DNA of 64,000 nucleotides from Pyronema omphalodes (lineage: Eukaryota > Ascomycota > Pezizomycetes > Pezizales > Pyronemataceae), in assembly GCA_024516155.1 (NCBI GenBank), contig JAJJXM010000015.1:124001-188000 (forward strand), read 5' to 3'. Made by a program: the position numbers and the translations under genes. The notes beneath the pieces were generated by a model, which did no database searches, was not told where the DNA came from, and was given only the letters and a program-made list of their open reading frames with translations. Of the stretch, positions 1-11,500 are shown piece by piece. The first letter of the stretch is position 1; each line of letters opens with the position of its first letter.

Positions 1-1104
1 GGATTTGAATAATACTGAGCAAGTAAGTACAGATTTTGTGATATTTCTGGCTATGAGGTATTGGTACAGATGGAATCAAAATAATCATGAGTATCAGGAA
101 GTCAAGTCTCCCAGCTCTCGTAACATAAATAGTTTGAATTTTAGCTGCATTATCGTATCGCTGTTACACTACTGAAATGTTGCTTCAAATATAAGAACAA
201 ATGCTGCATAATAACCGATTTCCCCGGAGCTTGGTCGCCTTCATTCTAATTACTCCGTCAACCAAACACATTACGATCATGAGTAAGTTCAAAGCCAATA
301 GGTGGTGCTATACAGAATTACCGGAAATATCTGGCGCAAAGCTCCAGCACGGGGTGGAGAAACCTTTCAGGATTGATAATTTCGGGCGATCTGCTGATTA
401 TATTACGGTGATCTTCAGTGGTTTAATGCTGCCACTTATTTCTTGATTGTAAGATGATAAATAAATACATGAAAAAAGCTTAAAAATGCAAAATAATTGT
501 TTTTAAAATATGAGAAAGCCATAAACACATACAATGACTTAAATACATTTACTATGTTTAGAATGCCTGCAGATGAGTGTAAACGCGTTTTGAGGCTCTT
601 GCGGAGATTTCCGGAGATTGCGAGCTTGCGGGCCGCGCCTGCACGTGCTCACGCTCAGACTTGAAAACTCACGTGCCCTGGAATTTCAATCTCTCCAAGC
701 TGGCACAAGCTCGCACAAGCCTATCCAGTCACCACAGGTAAGTGTGGTTTAATCTCTTTGTTTGTTTCACGAGAATCCAACAAATGTTTCCGCCTCTGAA
801 ATACACGACAGCACAGCCAAATTAAGGGTCTGTCTCACATCGCGTGATAGGCAGCGCCACAAAGCGCTAACTTCCATAGTTCGCGGAAGAACGACCGGCT
901 AGATGCCGTTCTGTCTAACTTGAATTACCTTTGCTGCCGTCTGTCAGCCGAAGGAAGAATCTTCTGATCTTCTGGATCTTCTCCCGTCGGAAACACGCGT
1001 AAGATTTTCGTTCTTACGCACACAACTCTTCGCTGCCCCTGAGATCTTCCGTGCGAACAATTCACTTTCAACTCGCTCACCATCCCTCACAACGTCGACA
1101 CAAA
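1..1104. other. intergenic, no supported gene
   Basis: Nothing in this stretch reads as a convincing gene. The open frames are short, lack recognisable domains and have no clear splice partners. The part just upstream of the next ORF is pyrimidine-rich, with a short C/A-rich leader ending in a good start context. Confidence 0.5.
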
Positions 1105-1740
1105 ATGCAATTAATCGGCTCCGGGTTGGATACTGCAAATCTCTACCATGCTCTTCGACTTCGCGTAAAGCTTGAGAGTCTCAAGTATACGGATTTCCCT
1201 CGTACGCCATTGAAGACATACTTTAGCGAACTTCTCCGAATACGGTCCGAATTTCTCAAGATGAAAGCTCCTATAGACGATTTGGATTTCAGAATACACA
1301 TCTACCGTACGATTGTCAATCTTAGGGAGCCGGCATTCAGATGGTGGATCGAGGAGAAATGGTTGGAGCAACAGTCACTTGGGGATTTCATACAAAGCTG
1401 TTTAGATCAAGAGGCGGTCTACTGGCTTGGTGAATACGACGGCCAGGGTTATCGCGCGAACCCTAATCAACCTATTGAGATGCATTTCAGCAAACTATTT
1501 CTTTTTCGAGAAAGGCTGAAAGGAACGATATACGAAAGTTATGTTAGGAAAAACATGAAGGAGAACGTCTTCCGAGCGGGCTTGGAGAGGCTGGAAACCG
1601 AGGTGGGAAAGGTATTGCTGCTGGCATCATACCGATCAGAACATACCACGGCGGACGATATCGTGAGGGATTACTGGACTATTGCGGATATCGAAAGGGA
1701 TGACGCAGCTAATCTCAAGCGTTATTCATGTCGGGTGTAA
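1105..1740 (+). CDS. hypothetical protein, 211 aa, single exon
   Basis: I do not recognise this protein with certainty. The frame is open from 1051, but I chose the ATG at 1105 because its context (CACAAAATG) is a much better fungal start than the upstream one. The product is soluble, with no signal peptide or membrane segment, and is rich in charged helical stretches. Its general shape, with repeated 'LxxYFxxLLRIRSEFLKM'-like helices followed by a tryptophan pair, faintly recalls gag-type capsid domains (UBN2-like) of LTR retrotransposons. No protease, integrase or reverse transcriptase lies next to it, and no zinc knuckle is visible. It could therefore be a lone gag-like relic, a domesticated gene, or a lineage-specific gene. 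A perfect 10-bp stem hairpin lies about 90 bp after the stop. The open length and start context argue that it is real; the function is unknown. Confidence 0.5.
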   Translation: MQLIGSGLDTANLYHALRLRVKLESLKYTDFPRTPLKTYFSELLRIRSEFLKMKAPIDDLDFRIHIYRTIVNLREPAFRWWIEEKWLEQQSLGDFIQSCLDQEAVYWLGEYDGQGYRANPNQPIEMHFSKLFLFRERLKGTIYESYVRKNMKENVFRAGLERLETEVGKVLLLASYRSEHTTADDIVRDYWTIADIERDDAANLKRYSCRV

Positions 1741-1832
1741 AAGTTTGCTTTTGTAATGCATTTAAAGGGGCATATGAGGGGCATATCATGTAATGGTAAT
1801 AGACAAAATAATGTTAATGGATATAATTTTTA

Positions 1833-1858
1833 CGCACGCGTGCTGGGACACGCGTGCG
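1833..1858. repeat. perfect inverted repeat (hairpin), 10-bp stem, 6-bp loop
   Basis: CGCACGCGTG, then CTGGGA, then CACGCGTGCG: a perfect 10-bp GC-rich stem in otherwise AT-rich DNA, about 90 bp after the stop of the upstream ORF. Each arm contains the hexamer ACGCGT. It could be a 3' processing or termination hairpin, a pair of MBF-type binding sites, or chance. Confidence 0.7.
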
Positions 1859-2175
1859 AACTGTCATGAAAAAATTGGTCCCATATGACGACAATGCTTC
1901 ATTCGTGAATTTTTGCATTACGGAATTCAAATATCGCTGTTAAACTTGTCTGTTTTCTTTCTTAAGCCCTAATACGCAGGATGGAACCTGTAGGATACGG
2001 TATGCAGCCTAAAATTAATTACGCAGAATAAGGGTTATCAGTTGAAAATTAACCTCGATTATGACCATGAGGACGTCACGTTGTGACTTTCTTCAGTCGT
2101 AAAGTCTATGCGAAACTCCAAAAATATCAAGCCGGTATCACAACTCCAAAATAAAGGCAAAAACCAATGCTACAA

Positions 2176-4434
2176 TTAAAACATTAACTTCCTTTGCCCT
2201 TTCTCAACCTTCGGATCCTTCTTATCTGCCTTCTTTTTTGTTCTAGTCGTGGTCTTTCCTTTCCCACTCCCCGATGACTCGACCCTTGGCGGTGGCGGTG
2301 GCGGTAGCCTTGCTATCTTGCTTTCCTCCATTTCCAAAGACTGAGCAAAATGCCAATCCTTATGTTCCTCCTCCTCTTCTATTGGTATCTTTGTCTGACA
2401 ATCCGGGCATTTATACACGAAATTTTCTAGCCCTGCATCATCCTCGATTTCCGCGAGGGCTTCAGTAGCACCGAAAGCACCGGTGGTTCCATTGCCTTCA
2501 CCATCTTGAGTGATTTCTAGAGCCTCTTCAGGATCTCTTTCATTCTCTTTCTCCCCCGCTTTCCTCGCCGTGAAGAACCTACTAATACCCCTATCTTCCG
2601 CAATTTTATGTCTCTTCTGGGCCACCTCTCCTTCCTCCGCTACCCTTTTTACCGCCGCATTCCTTGCCGCATCTCCTCTCAGCAGGAATCCTCCAATGCC
2701 CATATTTCCCTCCTCCCTCTCCTCAAACCCTCCCACCTGAAGACTCATCCTAATAACTGGCCATGCATCCTTCTCCATTTCTACAACTGTTTTCAGCAGC
2801 CCCTCGGCCATCCTAACCAATAGTTCTCTGCTCATACTCGCAGCTCCTGGTATCTGTCTTATCTTAGTCCTAGTCTGACCAACTTTCGGCGTAAAGGAAA
2901 TGGCCATAGTCTTCGGTCTCCGTTTTCCTTCCATAACACCTTCGTCTTCAAGCCTCGAGTAGATATCGGAGATGAAGACTTGCAGCCATTTTTGAGCGTC
3001 TGGAATAGAGCTTGGGAGATGCGGGGGTTGAAAGGATTTGGCGGACAGCATGGATTTGAGAAGAGTTTGAGGAGAGACGACGGAAAGGTCTCGACCCCGG
3101 ATGAGATGGTAGACATAGGTAGCGGTGTCTTCAGGGAGGATGGAAAAGAATTGGGGGAGGCGGATGTTGAGCAGCTCCGTTAGGCTTTCGGTCTTGAAGT
3201 GCTCGGAGATTTGGGTTCCGAGTTTACCACCGAGGTTACGGACTGCAAGAGTTAGAAAAGATAGAGAAATCAGGAGGAGGATGGATAGGGGGATACTTTT
3301 AGTAAATTTGAAAGTTGCTAAAAAGGGTTGTACTGCGGATGGTCTGACAACAGTCTACAACAGTAAGTCCATGACCGGAGTTTTTTTTTTCCTAGAATGT
3401 TTACCTGTTGGTTGGGTTTCTTGTACCCCGCCCCCAACTTTGCCATCATCTTGTTACTCGCAATCCCCGCCGAGCAAGTATACCCCACTCTCTCAAAGAC
3501 TTTCCTCCTAGCATCAGCGACAATCTGTGCTCCCATAGACATAACCACATCATCCCAATCCACGTCTTCCTCTTCTTCTTCATCATCGGGAAGTTTATCC
3601 TTCTCTACTAAATGGCTCCCATACCACTCCAATTTCATCTTCGGCGGCATTGGTAGGTACTTCTCCTCCATCTCCCTGTCTTCTTCCCTCAAGTATGGGT
3701 ATTCCTCAATAAGCCTATCATAAATATCCTTCGATAAATCCAGGAAGCTCTCATCAATACTCGCTTTTTCTGTCATTTGACAGACCTCACGCAATACGGC
3801 TAGGATCTTCTTGGATTCCGCACGATACGGATCAAGACAGGATTTGCTGTTTGCCATGTCAGGCGAGTCGCTGTAGCTCCAGGTGGTGCTTCCAGCAGCC
3901 CAGGTGGCAACATGAACAAGCTTGATTTCGGGGCATATTTTGAGGGCTTCGACCCCGGAAATCTAGGGTGCATGAGCTTCCTAGCTATGATATGTATACG
4001 ATAGGCAAGAGGAAGGAGTTACGGACATGACGAGTCACCCCTGCAGCTCTGGCAGGATAGTTGACAGCAATCAAATCTATGGCATGTATCAGCAATTGTT
4101 CATCCCTCGGATCATAAGAGCTGAGGAACCCACTTCTCCATTGCTGTACCGCCAAAGGCGTCTCTGGATCAACACCCAGTCGTTTCATTTCACATTGTGC
4201 CTATGTTCCGCCGTCTAAATTAATTTTCCTTCTACATCCTCAGGCACGGTATTTTACGGACATAAAAAGCATCGAGATCACTGAAACGCAGTGAGTAAAA
4301 CGAAACCAGTGTGAGTAAAATAAACAGCTAACAGAAGTGCCGTACATTAAGGCTATTACGCGTAGCGGGGTGTTCACTGAAAACTTCTGAAGACCGACTA
4401 AGTCGCGGTAGGTAAATCGAGAGCGGGAGGTCAT
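2176..4434 (-). CDS. RAD30: DNA polymerase eta (translesion Y-family polymerase)
   Basis: This is a Y-family polymerase that copies past UV photoproducts in the nucleus. I can assemble seven exons: 4434-4346, 4280-4262, 4200-4134, 4076-4027, 3962-3405, 3354-3297 and 3242-2176. All introns are GT-AG, are 50-65 bp long, and keep the frame, giving 1908 nt and 635 aa. Visible landmarks in order are the FTYRDLVGLQ start, the metal-binding DLDAFYAQCE motif, QQW...LIAVNYPARAAGVTRH (fingers), CPEIKLVHVATW, the second catalytic motif KASIDESFLDLS, and CSAGIASNKMMAKLGAGYKKPNQQ-type palm residues. The thumb and little-finger region follows. Near residues 556-585 is a UBZ-type zinc finger (CPDC ... H..WH) that binds ubiquitinated PCNA. 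The C-terminus QRKLMF is a weak PIP-like end. Exon 2 is only 19 nt and encodes most of the first catalytic motif. Two MCB-like hexamers lie 21 and 30 bp upstream of the ATG. I am confident in the family and in most splice sites; intron 3 uses a less usual GTGGGT donor. Confidence 0.93.
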
Positions 4435-4454
4435 ATCGTTGGGTGAGCTGTTGG

Positions 4455-4469
4455 ACGCGTCGGACGCGT
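4455..4469. promoter_or_regulatory. paired ACGCGT (MCB-like) boxes upstream of RAD30
   Basis: ACGCGT occurs at 4455-4460 and again at 4464-4469, inside the direct repeat GGACGCGT. They lie 21 and 30 bp before the polymerase eta start codon. ACGCGT is the MBF (Mbp1/Swi6) box that drives G1/S expression of replication and repair genes in fungi. The motif is seen; the regulation is inferred. Confidence 0.5.
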
Positions 4470-5479
4470 GGAGGGACGTGTGTTAATGCGCGTCGCGGGG
4501 TTACTGCGATGAGACGGCACGTGACTTTAAACACAGGATAAGACTCTCACGTGATAGATAGATCTCGCGACCGTGGATAGTAAGGACTTTACACTTGGAC
4601 AGCCGTATAATTCAAAAATTGCTCTGGTTGATTCATGGGGAAATGCGCAATTACACACGGCTGTACATTAGTAATTGCAGATCATCGGGACTTTACAAAA
4701 CCATTACCGACATTCATGCTCATTAAGTATACGCACGCAACATTGCTGGGTCTTAAAAGGCATTGATACCGAACTTTCACTCGACGTTTTACTTGATTTA
4801 CTCAATATACATTGAGTATCCCCAAGACCATCAAACCACTTCTCGCAATAGCACAGTCGGGTGGGGTTTGCACATGATGAGGAGCAAACTTTCATCACAT
4901 GACCATCAAAACCAAAGTCTGGCGATTCTTTGAGCATAAAGCAGTGATGAAACCGCCGGCAAAAATGATGAGTTTATCTATACATTATTATAAGGACTCA
5001 TTGAATAGGTACTAGAAAAATTGTAAGGATATTGACTCGTGTACCCTTCATTTCACGCACAGTATCACTGATAACAGATTTTCATTTGTAGATCATCTTC
5101 CCCAAAAGCCAGCTACTCAATCACTTTGTGCTATCAAAAATGGCGCGTCACATAGTATTCAGATGATTGCCATACAATCTACTGACGCTTAATCAACTGT
5201 GATTATAATCAGACCAAGCTGTGCTCCCAGTTCCACAGCAATTGGCAGCGCATATGCATCCGAAAAGTTTAAATTGACATCCTCAAAATAAAGCAATACA
5301 TGTTGGAAATGTTTCTAAGAATTCATCAACTGAGATGCCATATCTGCAGCAAGACTCAAGAAACCTGGGTACTGAAGCCTAGTGCACATTGAACACAGGC
5401 TCGACATCATTCTTCGTTTCCTTAAACGAACGAAAAAAAAAAGGAAACACTCTTTAATTCATGAAAATGTATTCATCTG

Positions 5480-5551
5480 TGACCCCGACGCGATTTGAAC
5501 GCGCAACCTTCTGGACTGGAATCAGATGCGCTACCCTTGCGCCACGGAGTC
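5480..5551 (-). tRNA. tRNA-Trp (anticodon CCA), intronless
   Basis: A 72-nt cloverleaf can be drawn. It has acceptor GACTCCG/CGGGGTC with one T-G pair, D arm GCGC...GCGC, and an anticodon loop TTCCAGT with CCA at positions 34-36. The T arm GCGCG-TTCAAAT-CGCGT closes with a wobble, and the discriminator base is A. The last anticodon-stem pair (31-39) is A-C rather than a normal pair. On the minus strand a T run follows within about 50 bp, which fits Pol III termination. The same 72 bases recur on the plus strand near 18.95 kb. Confidence 0.88.
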
Positions 5552-8500
5552 ATGTGATGTTGATCTTTTCTGTTATAACAAATATATACTTTTTAGAGAG
5601 TTTTTGATAAGCTGGTTCGAGAGCATTTACCTTTGGTTACGGTTATAATGTAGGCGAAGTTACAATTCGATCCATGGCTCACTTTTCTGGTATTTTCGCC
5701 CACAGGCCATGGAGTTGATAATCTACTCGAGAGTGCAATTACCGTTGCTGCTTCCTGTTCACCTCCACTTTAGAACTTGTTTAACCTGCTCCCCGGTACC
5801 ATTCTCGCTCCTTTCCGCTATCGCAGCATCGCTGTCGCTTTCGTACTTTTATTACCAGTTATCTCCCAGTTTACTCTAGCCATGTTCACTTGCTAATCTG
5901 GTACCGAATCTCTCTCAGTATCGACGGAGGTCTCATAACCTGACTTGGGAATATATGGAGTGGAAGCCTTGCACTAGGATATGGGCGAAGCCGCAGCCGT
6001 AAAACGCGACTGTATTAGTGCAGCCTTCCCAGAGCCTCGTCTAGCCAAGTCCGGCGCCAGCCCGGCAACATCCGACATCAGGCATAAGACACCCGTTTTC
6101 ACTTCTCAGTTCCTGCATCTCTACAAACCAGCAATATATATTCTCGAAGTATCGTACCTATCCCATGTTCTACCACAAACCTCTTTTAGAACTTTGGTCA
6201 AAGAGTAAACCCGACCCTCTGCTGTATTACCGCCCTACTGTTTCCTCCCATATGTATACAACCTGTCATGTCGAGCCTACGGCCGTTCATGAAATACTCA
6301 ATACCTTTTAATGGTTGTGATTAACATTAGCTTGTACAAGGTATTTGATGCTTTACCCTTTCCTAGAAAGGGACTGAAGTTCTGACTGCGTTGTTGCCAT
6401 GCGCTAGTTGTGTTGGTGTGTCTTAATGAAAAGTTTATGCGACTCAAAATATGACTTAGCACGTTTTTGGTATATATAGGAAATTATAAGAAGTTCTACT
6501 GGGGACGTTCTAAATCATTTATATATAGAGCCTCTTGAAACATGACTAATAGACCCAGAGCTGCCTGTTGGAATTGGCAATTCTCAATTAAATGATCAGG
6601 TAGTCCACTGATAGCATTTTGACTAGAATCAAGCATTCTAATGAATACTGCATCCAGAAAAATCTTGACCCAACATTGCCATCTTAAACTAGGAATTTTC
6701 AATCAAGATCAGATGCTACAATTTATGAGGCTATTGGTGGTACCGGTAAGTCACACCGCTTCAATGAAACCATTGCAGCTGAGAGTTGCGGGCTGAGATA
6801 CGGGACAAGTGCCCTATTTCGATGACCCTAACATGTCCTCAGACATATACTCGACTCATAGACGACAAAATCCGAAACTTTAAGTCCCCAGTGGCGGCCC
6901 AGACTCCATAGAATCGGGCCTGATAGTGCTTGTAGCCCGCTGTCAAACGCCTTACGCCTTACCGCCTCGGCTCCATCTCCCGACTCCGCAATTATATCGA
7001 CTTCCAGATATGGAGCCTAGTAGCGGTTTGAAAACGTTTTACTGACGGTCCATGGTTTTTTTGATTGCTTACCCGCGTTTATAGTGCTTTGTCAACGGAT
7101 CTCATGACTGCAAACGTTATTTTTTGCATAAGAACTATGGCGATATTGAAGATAGTGGGATCCTACTTGAGTAGGCTAGAACTTGGTCAACCAGGTAGAA
7201 CACTTTGACCCGAAAATTACCTTTACTCCGGAAGCGAATTTCTGTGAAACAGAAAACTTTATATTAATGAAATGGACTAAGTAATTCTGGGACCCGCTTC
7301 AACACTTCGAATGACCCATAAGTTTCCTGGACCCGCCGCGGACTCTGTGTCCATTGTCTTCTGGTAAGCTAAGTAGATTCAACGACCTGCTTTCTACAAA
7401 GTGATATTAATTGAACCTCCGGAGTCGACAATTACATAGCAAATTGCAGAGCTGAGTTGGGACGATAACCACCTAGAATTGAACCCGTATCACGAGCCTC
7501 ACCTCCACTCAATCAGAACTCTAGAAGCATCATACAACTTAATTTATTCTTTACGATTCCCTAGGGTTCCTTCGCCCTGACGATCGACAATCAATATCCC
7601 AATGGACACAGGTGGCGAACCCCCGACGTCCTCCAATTCCCGTTTTGAGGAAGATCCGAGATATCACAAAAACAACGCGGTTTGAAACCCTGCCTGAATA
7701 TTCCACGTTGACTCTTGTGTGGCCCATGTTTCTCCGCGGACCTTCGTGTTATTCCGATGGGCCATGCTCAGAGAAACTACATAACCATCCATCAATAACC
7801 CTTTCCCATACCGACATGATTTTTGATGAATGGCCTACCTAAGACGATGAATTATTATCCGGCTCAAATGTTAAGACAATAAGCATGTACAGTTATACGC
7901 ATAAAATACTTCGATTGCCTAGACGTACGAGAAATTATCAAGCCTATACCGAGACATACATTCAAAACGCTGGCCGACTTCGTTAATGACGCTGTGTGCA
8001 ATTTCATTATTACATTCCTCTATCATCTATTAATCTTTTCAGCTTAGCAAGCGCTGTACGTGCATAGTATGCGTCTACGGCTCATCGACGCCTCTTTGAG
8101 ACGTTGACCGGTTCCAAGTATGGTTTGTTGCGTGTGCACAGGTTGGTTGTGTGCAATGAATAGACACAATCAACCTGCACTTTGTCCTGATGATAGCTGG
8201 CAATCAACCCTTGTGTCGATGCTTTCCTTTTTTTTTTGTTTGGCCTTTTGTTTAGTCGCTCGTTTGCTTGACTGATCAATTATTTGCCGATCGTTTATCA
8301 TGATTGGTTCGGGATATATGATAGCTCTCGTATTCCATAGTCCAATCAAGCACTTTTCTTTCGTATCTCAAAAATGGCTGCTAGGTAAAATAGTGGGGGT
8401 TAAAGTTAGTGTGGAAACAGATGAAGCTAACAAAGTTTTATTCAATGCACCACGTGGGTTAGCTGGTACTTTCTCGTAGATCGAGGGACACGCATCATGG

Positions 8501-11500
8501 AGGTCAATGCGTCCGAACTATTGACCTCACCCACTCACAGGACCAGTTCTGAGACAGAAGCAGGACTAGAAAGTGATGGAGGGACTGAAACCGGGGAGTG
8601 AGGAAGATGGCGAGAGGTAGGTGCAATCATTAGGGACATAAGCGAGGTGGGGGGCGATATCAAAAGTGATATGTGTTGACATTTGAAAAGTGTAGGTCTC
8701 TGGAGGCCTATCGAGGTCAATTGATTCTGGACTGACGTACTTGAATTGCAGCCGAGTCCGAGGGACCAGGCAGCTACCGAGATAGACCTCCACGAAGTCA
8801 AATTGAAGTCTAAGACACCAGAGTAACTTCCAAACTGCGCTGGATATGCGGACCAGAAGTTGATGACCTTAATCGAAAAACTCCGCCTTCATCAGATCCC
8901 TTGGACCTTGATACATACTTAAAAGATGACTTTAACTCCTGAAATACAGAGGATTCTCCACGCCTCAACGCTTTGAGTCATGATATCTCCAGATTCCCCA
9001 CAATTTGATCCATCTCAGCTACCGGTGGCATACAATTCATTACATATCGTCAACCGTGTCTTCAATCGTTAAGACGTACCGCATGTAGTAATAAAACCCC
9101 ATGAGCGACCGATATTGCTGACAAGGCCTCCAACAGTGCACAGACCAGCCGCCATTGCATGGCATGGTAGCCTTTTTTTCCGGTGTGAAGCACCGCCTTC
9201 TCTATCCCAAACTACCTAGCTTTTCTGCCTGATCTTCATAGCTAGAGCAACTCCAGCATACCGATCCTTTCAAAGCAAAGTTATCCATCCTTACTAGTCT
9301 GCGCCTTATTGATAGTCATCTGTGCCGCGGCGGTGCATATTCCGGTCAGTAACCAGGTATCTCAAGCCATATCTATGACATCTAAGCAACCCCGTGAACT
9401 ACAGACTAGTGAGGTGCAATTATATAATGTGAATCACATTACTTGGTATATGCCAAAACAGTTAGTCATTAACGATTAGACGCGTATAGCGACTAACGTT
9501 CTGCTCGGCCACGCGTCCGGTCAGATGAGTAAACTTGCCGCAACAGAGAGCAAAATAGGGGACCCAATTCACCGGACATTGTTAAAGGAGCCATCTGAGA
9601 GTGCACATTGTACCCATGGCTCTTGCGGGAACTTAGAGAACAGTCATGATCGATAGATTGTACCAAATCCTTGAGGGCCAATTCTATCCTTGCAGGGTGG
9701 AGTGAACATGCTTTATTCTGGTGCAATCGACGATCGGTCTGGTGATAGTTGTTTGTTGCGGACCTTACTATGGCCACTGCCGCTGTATGCGCAAAAAATA
9801 CTATGTTCATTCTATGATGCATAAACAAAGATATGATATCAAGTAAAAGAAGCTGTAAACCTCACACATACAGAATTTAAATCATATAATATGATTCCAA
9901 CCTAAAAATGATGTAATACCACATTCTCATTGGCTATAATTCCAATCAAAAATCAGCTGAAATGCGGCCCTCCCATTGGACGTAAATTATGCACTCTGAC
10001 CGACTCCACCGCATATATCGCAGTCGCCACACATGATCTTCACGGAACTGGTTATATTGCCGGGTGGATGGCACATGCCATTACCAATTAAGCAACCAAA
10101 TCATATTCTTGGCATGTACGCCACAACACCTACCCTGCATTTCATATCTGTCATTACAACATACGCACGCCGATACATTCACAGAACACTGACTCCAGAT
10201 CTGACTCCAGATAATGTTGTATAGGCGTTTTCAAACGATAACCTTCAATTCCAATTGTCAGAATGACTACTAACTTTTAAGGCTTCCAGACACAACTGTC
10301 ACTTTCGCCCGTATAATGGTCGGCCGGAAGCTTGGAAGGGTCTCATGTTTTGTTAAGCTGTTCTTCTTTCTGTTTTACAGTTTCTTTTTTAGGTTACATA
10401 GTTAGGTGTTTTTTTTTTATTTTTATTTTTTGCAAATTCCAAAATACCGTTCCCTCATCAGGTAATTCCAATCACTCAAACAGAATACCCAATTTCTTCA
10501 TATCCCTCATATCCTTCATATCCAAAACAGCGTATAATGAAAATCAGCCCAAGTATCAAAATCCAATGCAACGACATCTCAAAAAAAAAAAAGAAGATCA
10601 AAAATAAGCAGTACATGAATACTAAAACAACAAACGATTGCATAAAAGCAAATAACACCGAAAAAAAAAAAAAGAAAAAAAGAAAAAAAACATAAACAAC
10701 AGCACAACAAACAAACCATATCACAACAAAAATGCCATTACCATGCATCAAGGCTCAAGCCATCCTTAAGAAACCCAAGACTCGAGAGCCTGAGCTTCCA
10801 ATTTGTATACGTACCCCAGCTTCTAGGTCTATAAACAAGGAACAACGAACAACGAAATCTTTTCGGCAATGATTCTAGATAATAAGATATCTCTAGATTT
10901 GCATCAAGCAGTAGCAAGTAAAAATAATATATGATTCAAAATTCACAATTCATAATTCACAAGATAAATAAGATGAATCAGAAGCCAGCAGCAAAACAAA
11001 AAGCGGCAATAAGGAAGAATGTTACAGGTATCCAATCCACAAGTCGGCTTGAAAAAACATGTAAAACGAAAAGGCTGAAGTTGAACTAATTAAAATCATA
11101 ATATAAATGCCAAGCCACTAAAAAATCTCGTTATTTGGGATAAGTTTCAACGCAGCCAGTAATCCCGAATTATCTATGAAGAAATAACCCCCCCCCCCCC
11201 CCTCCCCCAAGATAATAATGCAGGGTGAAATAATGACTCACTCTAAAGATGGCGAAGAAATAGGTACTACACCATATATGATTTAACATATTGAGACTTA
11301 AAAAACAACCGAATCTCGATATTATAGTAGAAAGGAGAAATTCATAATATTTATGAGAAACAGTACACGTAAGTACAACAAAAAAATGATAAATGATAGA
11401 AATGGTATGATAAATGCAGACAGAAACCTTCAACCAAGTGATGATTGAAAAATAAAATAATAACAGGTATGCCGAATGCAGAACCTGGGGGGTGATAGAG

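Noticed and set aside
648..660. CTCACGCTCAGAC, the same bases as the left flank and first bases of the complete hAT element
   Set aside because: Only 13 bases agree, after which the sequence diverges and no second terminus follows; probably chance.
9493..9828. 111-codon minus-strand frame
   Set aside because: No domain or splice partners; the length is within chance expectation for this base composition.
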